Positions 11,380 to 22,400 of a stretch of DNA of 64,000 nucleotides are shown here, one piece after another. Position numbers and translations under genes: made by a program. The stretch is from assembly GCF_002994745.2 (NCBI RefSeq), contig NC_037091.1, forward strand, positions 4,953,501 through 5,017,500, given 5' to 3'. The DNA is from Rosa chinensis (lineage: Eukaryota > Streptophyta > Magnoliopsida > Rosales > Rosaceae). Positions within the stretch are counted from its first letter, which is position 1. Each line of letters starts with the position of its first letter. The notes beneath the pieces were generated by a model. It worked only from the letters and a program-made list of their open reading frames with translations, was not told the DNA's origin and did not search any database.

Positions 11380-12744
11380 AGAAAGAATGTGCTATTGTTC
11401 ATTTCCAGCCTAGACATTAAGGATGACGACATTTTGATTCTAAAACCGATCCATGAGTTCACAAAGAAAGACAATCAGTATATATAAGATTGTCTGGATT
11501 CTAATTGTGGAGCAATGGACTGATGACCTGAGAAAGAAGTTTGATATCATGAAGAACAAGATGCCGTGGTTTACCGTGCAGTACTCTAGACCTATAGCAG
11601 GCCTCAAGTTCATCAAGGAGGAGTGGAACTTCAAGGGTAAGCCTACATTGGTGATGATGAACCCACAAGGAAAGGTCAAACACCCTAACGCTCTCCACAT
11701 GATTCGGGTATGGGGAGCCAAGGCCTTCCCTTTCACAGAGACAACAGAAAAAGAACTGTCACATTCTCATGGAAATAAATGGGTTACCTCTGTAGTTGAT
11801 GAATTCACCCATCTGTGCCAGCTTGGGTACGTATTTCTCCTCAACTGATCAAAGTGCATATATAAACTCACGAGTTACCTATATTACTTTTCAGCTCACA
11901 GTGCATTACTGATTTACCACATCAACACATTACATTAATGAACCAACTCCATGAAATGGTAGGACGACTAGTGGCACACATATTCACAATCAATAGATCT
12001 ACCGCACGAAACTAGAAGTCATCTCCATTATTGATACAGTTTCACTGCATATACATTATTGAAAGACCATATTTATTGAATAATGAAACAATGACACATC
12101 ATTTGAGAAAAAACTAGTTGTGAACAATGATACTAGATTAAATTTGTTATCCTCAAACAGATCAAAGTACCAAAAAAAAAAAAAAGAAGATAAGTACATC
12201 TTCTATGGCGGTAAAGACAACAAATGGATTCAGCAATTTACAAAGAAAGCCACTGCCCTTGCAAATGATCCAATCTTCAAGGAAGCAAAGATTCACATAG
12301 AGTTGGTTTGTGTCGGAAAAGGCAGCAAAGGAGAAGATGACCATGGCATTCTGGGCCGCTTCTGGACCGCTGTAGAAAGCCTGTTCTTCACCAAAGTCCA
12401 CAATCAGGTCGACCCGGTCAGTCAAGAAATCCAGAAGCTTCTCTCTTACAAAAACGAAAGCGGATGGGCGGTGCTTAGCAAAGGGTCATGGTGTCTCGGT
12501 GTTGAAGGCGGTAGAGGACTTTGAGAAATGGAAGGACCATGTCAAGGAGACAGGGTTTGAGTTTTGTTTCAAGGCCTATTATGGGAAGATTATTCAGGCT
12601 AGTCGACCTTGCTGCCGTCTGGACATTCCGGGGACTAACGGAAAGGTCCCGGAGACGATGAAGTGTCCGGATTGCCATAGGAGTATGGAGACTTTTATCA
12701 GTTACAAGTACTGCCACATTGATGGTCCTAACGCACATCTCTAA

Positions 12745-13307
12745 GTGCTGTCTTGTTCGGTACTAGCTATTTGGACTATGTCATGTTATCGTATATTTTT
12801 GCTACAATAAAGGGCATGTCATCCCTTCACTATGCATGTACATGTGAAGTTCGGATGCCTAAGGTTGTGTTTGGTCGCGTTATACCTACTATGGTGATGT
12901 TGTACTGAAAATGTTGAATAAAAACCTACTTGAAATTTCAGTTTCCTGATTAAATAAAGAGTAATTTTTAATATTTCTCTATTCAAACATAATTCTATGT
13001 CTTATATATTTAATTTATTCGAACATTTGAACTCAAATATTTAAAGTTTTTGATCTCATTTTAGTAATAGTAACTCCTCAAAGACAGATGCAGCTAATCT
13101 CACTCTCTATCTCAATGAAAAAATGGTTACCATACACTGAACGTCCACCGCCCGTATCCTTATCGAAATTTTTTTATTAATTAAAAAGTTAAAAATACCG
13201 AAAGAGGGGGACACAAAACTTTCCCGGTCAAATTACAATGTGGAAAAAATAAAAGATTGGAAAATTGAATTTCCATCTACATTACATACTTGCACCACTA
13301 TAATATA
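12745..13307. other. 3' flank of SEO-A
   Basis: Holds a likely polyadenylation signal AATAAA at 12806-12811, 62 bp after the stop; SEO-B has AATAAT about 110 bp after its stop. The rest is AT-rich with no feature I can support. Confidence 0.6.
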
Positions 13308-13312
13308 AAATC

Positions 13313-13546
13313 TGTTTAAGTAAATCCAGAATATGTGTCTGGTCCAAACTCGAGGTTACTTGCTCCAGTTGAAATAGGGTTTATATTAAAGATATTCTCA
13401 GAGAATCTTAGGAGATATCCAATTAATGTACGATTATGTTTCCATGTACAATTCTATCTCTATGCTTGTAATCCTCTATATAAAGAGGCCCCTATTATCA
13501 ATGAAAGGACGACTCAATTCTCTCCCAATTCAGTTTTCCTTAAACA
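13313..13546 (+). repeat. 5' LTR of E3
   Basis: Starts TGTTTAAGTAAATCC and ends CCTTAAACA. It contains a TATA-like CTCTATATAAAGAGG block near 13473. It pairs with the 3' LTR at 25112-25345. Confidence 0.95.
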
Positions 13547-13559
13547 CGTTATCAGCACG
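13547..13559 (+). other. Primer binding site of E3
   Basis: CGTTATCAGCACG follows the 5' LTR directly. The same 13 bases follow the 5' LTR of E2 (44697-44685, -). It shares the TATCAG core with the usual initiator-tRNA-Met site TGGTATCAGAGCC but not its ends, so the primer is uncertain. Confidence 0.6.
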
Positions 13560-13985
13560 AAGCCCTAACCCTGATTCAAGAAGCTAAAAACCTTGAATCC
13601 GAATACAAAACCTTGAAGCCTTTTCTGCCTCCACCTCACACCTTGAAGAACTCGATCCCAGGAGTCCATAACCGGCTTCCCCACCCCAAGAACCGGCCGG
13701 AAACCTACCGAACCGGCCACCGGAAGCTTTATACAACCCGCGGCAAATATGCCACCGGTTCACCATTTTCCGGACTTCCAATTTCCACTAAATTTTTTCA
13801 ACAGACACCTCTCAACATGAAGATTCAGGAACCAGAAGAAAAGGGCCAAAAACTGGTCTCAAAGTTACTGAACCGGCAACTAAAAGTTCCTGCAGAAAAG
13901 AGAAAAAAAAAAGGGAGAAGAAAAAAAAAAGGGAGAAGGAGGCAGCCCAAGCCAAGCCCAAGCTGAGCCCAAGCCAAGAACAAGC

Positions 13986-16900
13986 TGTCACGCCCCTGAT
14001 TTTTAACACAAATAAAAATCGATATATAATCCCATAATTATACATGTGTGATCGTTCAGTCATCAATACAAATACGCATTGTTCTAAAAATCGGGCTTGG
14101 CGGCCGCCTAGGCGCTAGGTGCCTCCACCCCCTTCTGATTCTGGCCTAGTCAATTGAGCTAGGCGTTGGGCAGAAAGTCGGCCACCTAGGTGGTGCTGGG
14201 CGGGTCTCTCTGGGCGCTGGGTGGTCGGCGATTAAGCGTTTCTATGTTTTTTTTTTTTCCTTAATTCTTCCACAAAACACAAAACCAAACCCGATCAGAA
14301 ACCTATACACCAACCTTGCTGCATAGCCTCTCTCCCTCTATTCTCTCTCTCTCTCTCTCCGGCACGGTGCTTTGAATACTTTCTGGGTTTTCAAGTTTCA
14401 GTCTTCAATTCTTCAAGCAGTAAAGCAGACGTCCTCAAGGCTCAAGAAGAATTCTGGGTTTGATACTTTGATTTATGGGTTCGATACTATGTCTAACAAG
14501 CAACCTAGTATTCAAGAGATAGAAGAGAGTAAAGAAAGAAGAAAGATGCAAAATGTAGACCAAGAGATAAAGAGAGATGCTGGAGATGAGAAAGAAGACT
14601 AGAAGACAGATGAAGAAGATGAGACGTGTGGGGTGGGGGTGGTTTGTTTTTATTCTTTTTTCTTTTAAAGAAGTGATGTAATGGTTGACAGCTAGCTAGA
14701 GCTTCATATTAAATTATTAATTGCCCACCTTTTTTAAGTTTCATTATTAATTAATATGAGAAAGCATGAGATAATTCATGCATATTACTATATTAGGTGA
14801 TTAAAAATTATTATTTATTAAGTATATGTCATAAAAGAATTTAAAAATTAAAAAAAATAAAAACCGCCTAGTCCCTGCCTAGGCGCTAGTCCCTGGAAAC
14901 ATCTTCCCTTTACAGCAAGTACATATTGATGCCCTGAACCCACAAATTCAAATATTGACCCGCTCCACAGAGTCACATTTTACACAACTCACGAATTAAA
15001 TTGTCATCACAAAATAAAGCGTAAATGCTCCTCAGAGCTTACTACATAGCGGAAGTCATAACAATGGCAAAACCAATAAAATTTGCTTCCTACCCATTCA
15101 GCTGCCAACAAGCTACCTCAGCTTCAACCGCGATTGCCCTGACCTGCATGATTAACCACTACACCATAGAATGGTGCACCAGGTTTTCACACACAAAACC
15201 CGGTAAGCTTATGAAAGCTCGTATGAGTAACTCATAAACATCAATCAATAACTCACACACATCACTCACAAGAATATATATATTTCACATAAACCTATAT
15301 ATATGTGTAGTCATTTGCTCAGGAATGCCTACTAATACCAACTATAGTTTGCAGTTAAATAATTAACGCCAAAACAATAATGGTAATTCCGTTCATAATG
15401 AACCTTGTGAGATTACTCACCTCGAAACTCCCACTGCGTCTTCAATATAGCACAAAGCAGCCAATCGACAAAATAACTGTCCAAAGTAATTCGTCAAGTA
15501 CCTAACACATACGGTTCCAACTTAGTAACGATTCACATTTGATTTAAGTTCGTGTTGATGTTTAAAGTTCAGCGGTAGCTAAACATTTACTAATGCTGGT
15601 CCGATGGGCGGACCGCTATCAATGATACTCAGAGTCCCCGCTACCTGTCAAGTAAAATACAGAGGGCGTCAGAGGGAGACCGCGCTGGGCAGTCTTCTCT
15701 TCTCCAATACCTAAGTTAGTCATTGTATTTATGTTGACAAAGTAACAGTAGGTAAGTATTAATTGCGTAATCAATGAGGAGAGAGGAGAGAACCTTTTAT
15801 AGGTGAGGAGGGAACTGATCTTCTCCATGTTTTCGATGTGGGACTGATGTGCTTCAGTCCCCAACTTCTGAAGCTACTGATGCCAACTTGGCATGGCGCG
15901 TGGCGGCGCTTCAGCCGTGATCTAGGGGAGAGCCGGGGCTCAGGCGATAGCCTGTTTGGCTGTGTTTCTGTAGGTCACTCCTTTGGCAGGAGTTGGTACT
16001 GCTAGCGGTAGCATGAGCGTGGCTCATTATAGCTAATTATGCTTGTGAATGCCTATGTAAGTACAGTTCGAAACCCCTGTTTTGAACTAAAATCCCCAAA
16101 GTGGCGCCAATCGAGGCAAAACCACATCCGAGACCTCCCAAAGTCTCCGGAATACTTCCACGATTGATATGACCAACCCACAAGTCAATCGGAAGCTTGA
16201 ATCCTCACGGATTGAATAAATCGACCGGTATGAAACAGTAAAAATCATAACAAATCCATACGAACTCCAAATTTGCATATTATATATCAAAACGCTCGTA
16301 TCAACAAGTAGAACATATATAATACCAAAAACAGTTCCCTACATGACCGGAAAGCCACCAGAACGCCGCCACAGGCTGTGGCGCACTGTCGTCGGCCAAA
16401 ACTCAATATTTCACCAAACTCCCAACATCAAAGCTGTTCATCTAAGCATGCTTGTGAATTTTAATAACTAGCTCGATGTCAGAAAGCAATCATAAAGGGT
16501 CGAAAACTACCTCACAAGCTTTGGATTTTTGCTCAATTCGAGTTGAACCAATTTCCACATAAATCGATCCAAACAAACACCATAGATCTATCCAGAAGGC
16601 TCCCACAAAGCCAAAGGAGGAAACTTGAAGTCGTACCGTCATCGGAGCTACGTTTTCTGGTCGGGTCCGAAAACACCAAACTGCGCCGTACACGGTGGAT
16701 ACCGCCGCTAGAGGATGCCACAGACAGAGGAGACGAATCAGCTGACCAAGTTTCACGGCCAGAGGCCGCCGGAGCTGTGAGTTCTGGCCTGGTCGGATCG
16801 TCCGTATCCGAGTCGAGTCAGCCGGATATTTTATATTCTGAAGGTGCAGCTGAGAGAGAAGAGAGAGAGAAATATCAGTTTCCGGAAATGGAAACCAAAT

Positions 16901-17234
16901 GGAAATAGTAAATTTCCCACTCGGGAAACTTCTATTTATACCAGAATGGAAACTTCTTCCAATGGCCATAACTTTCTCATACGAACTCCGATTGACACGT
17001 TCCGCATGTCCACGAACTCATATCAACGCGCTCTACAACTTTCATGAGGAAGTTTTTGGAGATTCCTAACGAATAAAAAGTCAACCTTTGTAACCCCTCT
17101 AAAACCATATTCTTCGAATAATTATTCGCCCGAAACACTTCCACTCCATCCACGAGCCACGAAATCGTCCAATAATCACGATTTAGATTCCAGAAAATCC
17201 TCAGAAAATAAATATGAATTTCCGAGGCATCACA
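13986..17234 (-). mobile_element. Solo LTR A (TGTCACGCCCC family), 3249 bp, nested in E3
   Basis: The + strand begins TGTCACGCCCCTG and ends GAGGCATCACA, flanked by CAAGC at 13981-13985 and 17235-17239. The GCCCAAGCC-rich leader of E3 continues on both sides. A promoter-like TATAAAAG on the - strand (15801-15794) after a TCCCACATCG block supports - orientation. Length is inflated by a nested hAT-like element (about 14077-14905). It resembles plant Ty3/gypsy LTRs that end GGGGCGTGACA; the lineage is not certain. I found no coding capacity. Confidence 0.85.
14077..14905. mobile_element. hAT-like element with CGCCTAGGCGC termini, inside solo LTR A
   Basis: The left end (CATTGTTCTAAAAATCG, then GGCGGCCGCCTAGGCGC) matches the termini of the hAT element at 26606-27998. 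The right end carries CCGCCTAGTCCCTGCC and AGGCGCTAGTCCCTG in reverse sense. I could not find a matching 8-bp duplication, so the right edge is approximate or truncated. It contains a CT microsatellite near 14341 and an open frame of 76 codons (14372-14602, +), possibly a remnant of a transposase first exon. Confidence 0.65.
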
Positions 17235-17903
17235 CAAGCTGCAGCCCAAGCCGCCCACTGACGCAGGCCCAAGCCGCAGCCTCAGCTCAGGAGCCCAAGC
17301 CACTGCCACGTCAGCCTGCCGCGTCATCACGCCACGTCAGCATTAGGGAGCCAATGACAGGTCAGCACCGCGCACATTAGCACTGGACCCCACAGCCACG
17401 TTAGCAGCGGGACCCCACTGTCACGTCAGCAATCAACCAGGTCAACAGTCAACAGTCGGAGACCTTTCCAGCTAGTTTTCCTGCGATTTTTTCCAGTCAA
17501 ATTTTCCGGCGACCTATTTCAAGGTATTTTTACTAAAAGTTCCCGTTTTTGAAGTTTTTATTTATTTTCTCTTCTTTTTCTCGGGAACTTGCAAACTCCC
17601 TTCTTCTACCCCCCTTTCTTCATCATAGGCGAGACCTAATTAAGCCGAACGGTGGGGGTTTGTGCTCACTCCAAGCTTGGAGCTTGTTGAGATCTCCAAA
17701 CTTAGAGTTTGTAGAGAATTTATGATCGACCACTTACGTCATTGTTTCGATCTAATCCAATATCTCTTGGAATCGAATTTCTTGGAAGTGATTACACTCA
17801 GAAATTCCTAATTTCTTGGAAGCGATTACGCTCAGAAATTTTATATGTTTTCGTGGTAGCTTATTTTGCTCCGAAACTAACCATTTTATTGTTCTCTTTC
17901 AGG

Positions 17904-18888
17904 ATGAGTAACCTGAACAAATTAGACTTTACTCCATTGGGAACAACTGGCTCTGGATATCACAGGTGGGTTCGTGATGTCCGCCAGCATCTCAAGGCCG
18001 ATGGAATCCTGGATAGGATTCTCAAGCCTAGCCAGGACGTGCTAACTGTTGAGCAAGCTCAAGTTTTGGAAGCAAATAGAGCAGCCTTAGAGGCAAATAA
18101 GGCAAAAGCCATCATCATGTTGACTAGTCATATGGATGATTCGCTCCAGTATGAGTGTATGAAGGAAGAAGATCCCAGAAGGTTGTGGGTCTCACTCGAA
18201 GAAAGATTTGGCAACGTCCGTGACTCCCTGCTTCCTAGAAGTGAGATGGCATAGCCTCCGCTTCTGTGATTTCAAGTCAGTTCTTGACTACAACTCGGAA
18301 GCACTTCGCATTAAATCCTTAATGGAATTCTGTGGTAAAGAGATCACACATGCGATGTTGATTGAGAAGACTCTCTCTACCTTCCCCGTCTCTACATTGA
18401 TGGTTGCTAAGAACTATCGAATCGATTTTATTGCAAGACGGATCACAAGGTTTCATGAGCTCATTGGAGCTATGAATGTCGCTGAAAAGCATGACAACAT
18501 CCTTGTGAAGAACTATAATTCGAGATCTGTGGAAACAGAGCATATTTCGGAATCCAATTATAGTCGCGCCCTAAAGAGAGGCCGCCAAGAGCGAAACCCT
18601 AATCTTAGGGATACATTTGGACGTTGTGGTCAATATAATCGCTCCACTAGGGAAGGTACCCGCCAAAATAGGCGAACACGGAACCGAAGAGGTCAACGTG
18701 GAAAGAGAGAGGGAGGCAACGCCTATGGCCATGTTGGTGGCGCCACCAACACTAAGAGCCATCTAAATGACGCTTTCAAAGAGCCTCAATCAATGGAGTT
18801 TGAGCAAAGAGATGTGGAGTGTCTGATCATTGGGCATAGATTTGTAGAGCTCGTGAAGAACTTGTCACCGCCTACAAAGCTTTTGTGA
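17904..18888 (+). pseudogene. gag: gag pseudogene of E3
   Basis: The ATG at 17904 opens a copia gag N-terminus (MSNLNKLDFTPLG, then GYHRWVRDVRQHL). The reading frame breaks near 18240; the second frame continues with the capsid-like part (CGKEITHAMLIEKTLSTFP) and an Arg/Gly-rich basic tail. The zinc knuckle is no longer recognisable: only CLIIGH and a displaced remnant remain near 18820. A further frame break ends it at 18888, with a decayed tail to about 18960. Confidence 0.85.
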
Positions 18889-19499
18889 AGCAAGAGAAGC
18901 TCAGTATGTGGAACAAGAAGATCAAGAAGATGATCTAGAGTGAAGGGTTGAAGACTACAAATTTGGCTGGGATCAATAGATCGCCAATTCTATTTAAGTC
19001 TTTATTTTTCCAGGAGATGTAATAGGCAATTGCCATATACTTTGTAGTAAATGCCAATGGCTTAGTCTTTCTTCAAAGTAAGCTCATGCACCCAAAGTAA
19101 GTGTGATGTCTAGGAAGGTTATGAGATTAGTAGTACTTAAGCGAGCCTTGCTCCACCGACATCTCTTTACTCACCTGGTCACATTTATTTTGGAATTACC
19201 GAAATAAGTTAGACGACTACAATTGTTTTGCATTAGCTAGCATTTTGGATTAGATTTTCTTTGGTTAAAGAGACAATGATGTAACTCCGTTGGCTTATGA
19301 ATAAAATTTCGAATTCTTTCATTATGACTCAATTTTGATTCTGAGCAAATTACTTTGTGACTACAATGGCTGGGTCATCAGTATTAATTCAAGGACATGG
19401 AATAGCCCAAATTCCACTTACCAAATGGCACCTTAATTACTGTCATAGAAACTCTCTACTCTCCTAAGGCCAATCGCACCTATGAATAACCAAGGGATT

Positions 19500-22400
19500 C
19501 CATGCGAAAACGCATGTAGAGATCGGAAATGAGTTCCTTTGCAATACCACTAATGATTGCAAACAAAGGCGCATCTTAGAGAAGTTTATGTGTCTCTCTA
19601 GTGGACTCTATGTCACTATTCAAGCTATAAAATCCAATAAAGTTATGAGAGAAGATCTCTTGGATTTAGACACATATTGGCTTTGTCACGACAGGATAGA
19701 TCATCCTAGTCATGATATGATGATCTGATACGCCCAAAGTAGACGCTCAATTAAACCCTGCAAGATGTAGTCGTTAGCAATATAGGATAAGCAAGGATCG
19801 TTCGATGCCAGAGATTGAGGGTAACTATATTAATCACACAAAAACAAAAACAAAACAAAACAAATCTAACACTAAAAGAAACGTCACACAACAAAAAGAA
19901 AAGAGAGAAAGATGGAAGGACAGATAGGGGATAGAAGAGGGCACTGCAATCCTCAAAATGAAACTGATTTGGGGTTTTGGGTTTTGAACGAAAATAAACA
20001 GAAAACAAAGAGAAGAAAAATGATTTTGAATTTAGGGTTTTGAAAGATATGGATGAAGATGTTAGGAACTCGGAAATCCACCACCAAAATATGCTTGAGA
20101 CAAATTTATCATCCTAGTTTCAATTACTAAGTCGTGAAAAAGGTTTCAATCAAGAACAAACCATGAAGCATGCGAGAGTTCTTATGACTTCCCTAGATTA
20201 CTTAAGCAAGATGAACGCACCATTACTAAGCCTTTAGAATAAACAATCAAGGTATAGAACACTATCCTATCAACAATTTATTCTAAGCATTAATCACACG
20301 TGGAAGTTTGATTGAACAAGTATGCAAAACTAGTGTGGAACGCCTACCTAGCATGCAATCCTTTTTATTTGGTTTCACCTATTGTCCTATAGGTTTTACT
20401 ACCATTGAAACAAGCATTATTAACCGTTTAGGAGATTAAAATACCTATTTCTAGCCCCACTTACAAGTTCATAATGTTCTATGCACGCGTTCCTGAACAT
20501 AAACAAGTAAGAGTTATCTGTAAACCAAAACCAAATAAACAATTTCACAACAAAGAAATCACAGAACTAGGAATCAACATATTGTCAAAAACATATCTTA
20601 GGGGCTTCAAACCTCGCCCCTAACAAAAGTGAATTAGCCACACATTGTCTCAAAATTCACAACTAAACACATATGAGTTTGAATTACAAGAAAATAAAAA
20701 CCGTAAAGGAGAAAAGATGAGAGCCACGAATTCTCTTTTAGGCAGCCTTGGACGCAAGAACCCCCCTCAAGATGGTACACGGCAAGGCTTGATGAAGATG
20801 GATGATGGTGTGCACGGTTTTTGCTCTTGGAGGACTTGGGAATTTCAAGACTTTGTGTGCTAGGGTTTAGGACAGAAGATGGCGCTGTAGGGTTGTTATT
20901 TTCAACGTTTGCAGAAGCCCTATGTGTATGAGAAACACCGCCCCAAGTTTCCTTTTCCAATTCTGCTTTGAAAGCCTCCCCTAGTTGCTTGAGGATTACT
21001 CTAATTGGTGCACAATTAAATGATTTTTAAGCCTTAATAATCTTCTAAAAATCTTGAGGAATCCTTATAGGACTCTTCTTCATATTTGCAGCAGCAATAA
21101 CCTTCCAAAAATGCACCCAAAATTCGTCCACAAAAGATTTCTGTCAAACAGTCCTGTTTCGACTAGGATTCGATTTCTGACTCTGAAGCTTCCTTCTTGG
21201 ACAAGAAACGACTTCTTCTTGACAAGTTTCTGGATGGTTCTTGACTCTCACGTGTTCTATGACATCATACATTCTAGATTGATCAACAAACTTCTGGAAA
21301 AACTCCATGTAAATCGCCGGAAAAGATCTCCCAAATAGCTTCGTGAAAACCTGACAGTTTCTGCCTTGTCGGGAAGCCTACTTTGCATTTGATTTCCTGC
21401 TGCCTCGTTGACACTTCTGACCAGTTCTTTGGCTCTTGTTGAAGTATAACATCATGTCTTCAAGGATCGCTGGCCCTTTCTGCAAAGGTGCATCTGGAAG
21501 GGTGCTAGAATTTCTCCTCAAAACCGTTCCCAGAAAGCTGATTCTGAAACTGCAGTTTTCTGCTTTGCAGCAACTATTTTGCACAATGAATTCCGTGGAC
21601 TTCCCTAGTAATTTCTGGCCAAAAGGTTGATCAAACTTGGTCCTTTGCATCATTACTTCATTATCCATGGCTTCTTTGCTCCCTTTCAGCTCTTATTTCT
21701 CTTGAGCTACTTCACGAACTACCTAAAAAGAAAACAAAGTTAAAACTGACTTTTTAAAGGAAATAGCCAAGAAAAGTGTAGAGGATTGCACATTATATTC
21801 GTCGCATTTATGCTCCTATCATGATCCGTCTACTAAAGACTTCACATGGACATCATTTCTTTCGAACGAAACGAAGCATGAATCAAAAGTTGATTTCTGG
21901 ACTAAGTGTGACCGACCCAGCTGCCTAGGGCACCGCCTCCGTCCACCACCAGCCTAGGGCTGGCACAGTCCCTATCCATGATGCCATAGATGGCGTCCAT
22001 CATGGTGATGGTGCCCCAGGTGATGCTGCAATCACCAACTTGCTTTAAATAGCGTTTCAAACGCTCAGGCCCAACCAAAATTCTCATTGGTTGCTTCTAA
22101 AGCCTCTCGCTCGTTTTACAAAGCCCGTTCCTTAGGGAAATTAGAACTGAGACCGTCCTATGCAAAGGATATGAAAATACTCATTATGTTCTTACATAGA
22201 ATCCATGGGGATTCTATGGACTGATTCAACCAACTTGCGGACGTTTCAATATCTCATGATATTGATTGATACGCAAACACGCTGGTCATGTGTTGTGTCA
22301 TTGTCCACCTGTAAATGCTACTTATGCTACACTCCTAGCATATATCATATGACAACGGGCTCACTCCCCAGATCATCATATTCAGTCAATTGGATTTGAC

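Larger units (their letters stand above)
7978..12744 (+). pseudogene. Sieve element occlusion (SEO) pseudogene, SEO-A
   Basis: A paralogue of the intact SEO gene at 52399-56424 with the same seven-exon plan: about 7978-8210, 8404-8496, 8583-9030, 9164-9258, 10526-10656, 10747-11826 (split by a solo LTR) and 12161-12744. Intact members encode phloem filament proteins of sieve elements. Lesions seen by comparison: a 1-nt loss near 8085 in exon 1; acceptor AG changed to AT before exon 3; a 607-bp solo LTR in exon 6; a 4-nt gain near 11483 giving TAA; a 1-nt loss near 11805; an A14 run near the start of exon 7; and a loss of about 19 nt near 12486 that removes the GSTVVVTG segment. The cysteine-rich C-terminus stays readable (CCRLDIP, CPDC). 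A full-length protein cannot be made. Confidence 0.93.

Noticed and set aside
13612..13966. A + frame in the E3 leader ending in Lys/Arg repeats
   Set aside because: It lies between primer site and gag, and its tail comes from A/G runs. Nothing supports translation.
14372..14602. A 76-codon frame as a gene
   Set aside because: It is inside a hAT-like element in a solo LTR, too short to assign, and listed only as a possible transposase remnant.
16490..16969. A 159-codon frame on the - strand
   Set aside because: It is inside solo LTR A and overlaps a + frame. No family features are seen.
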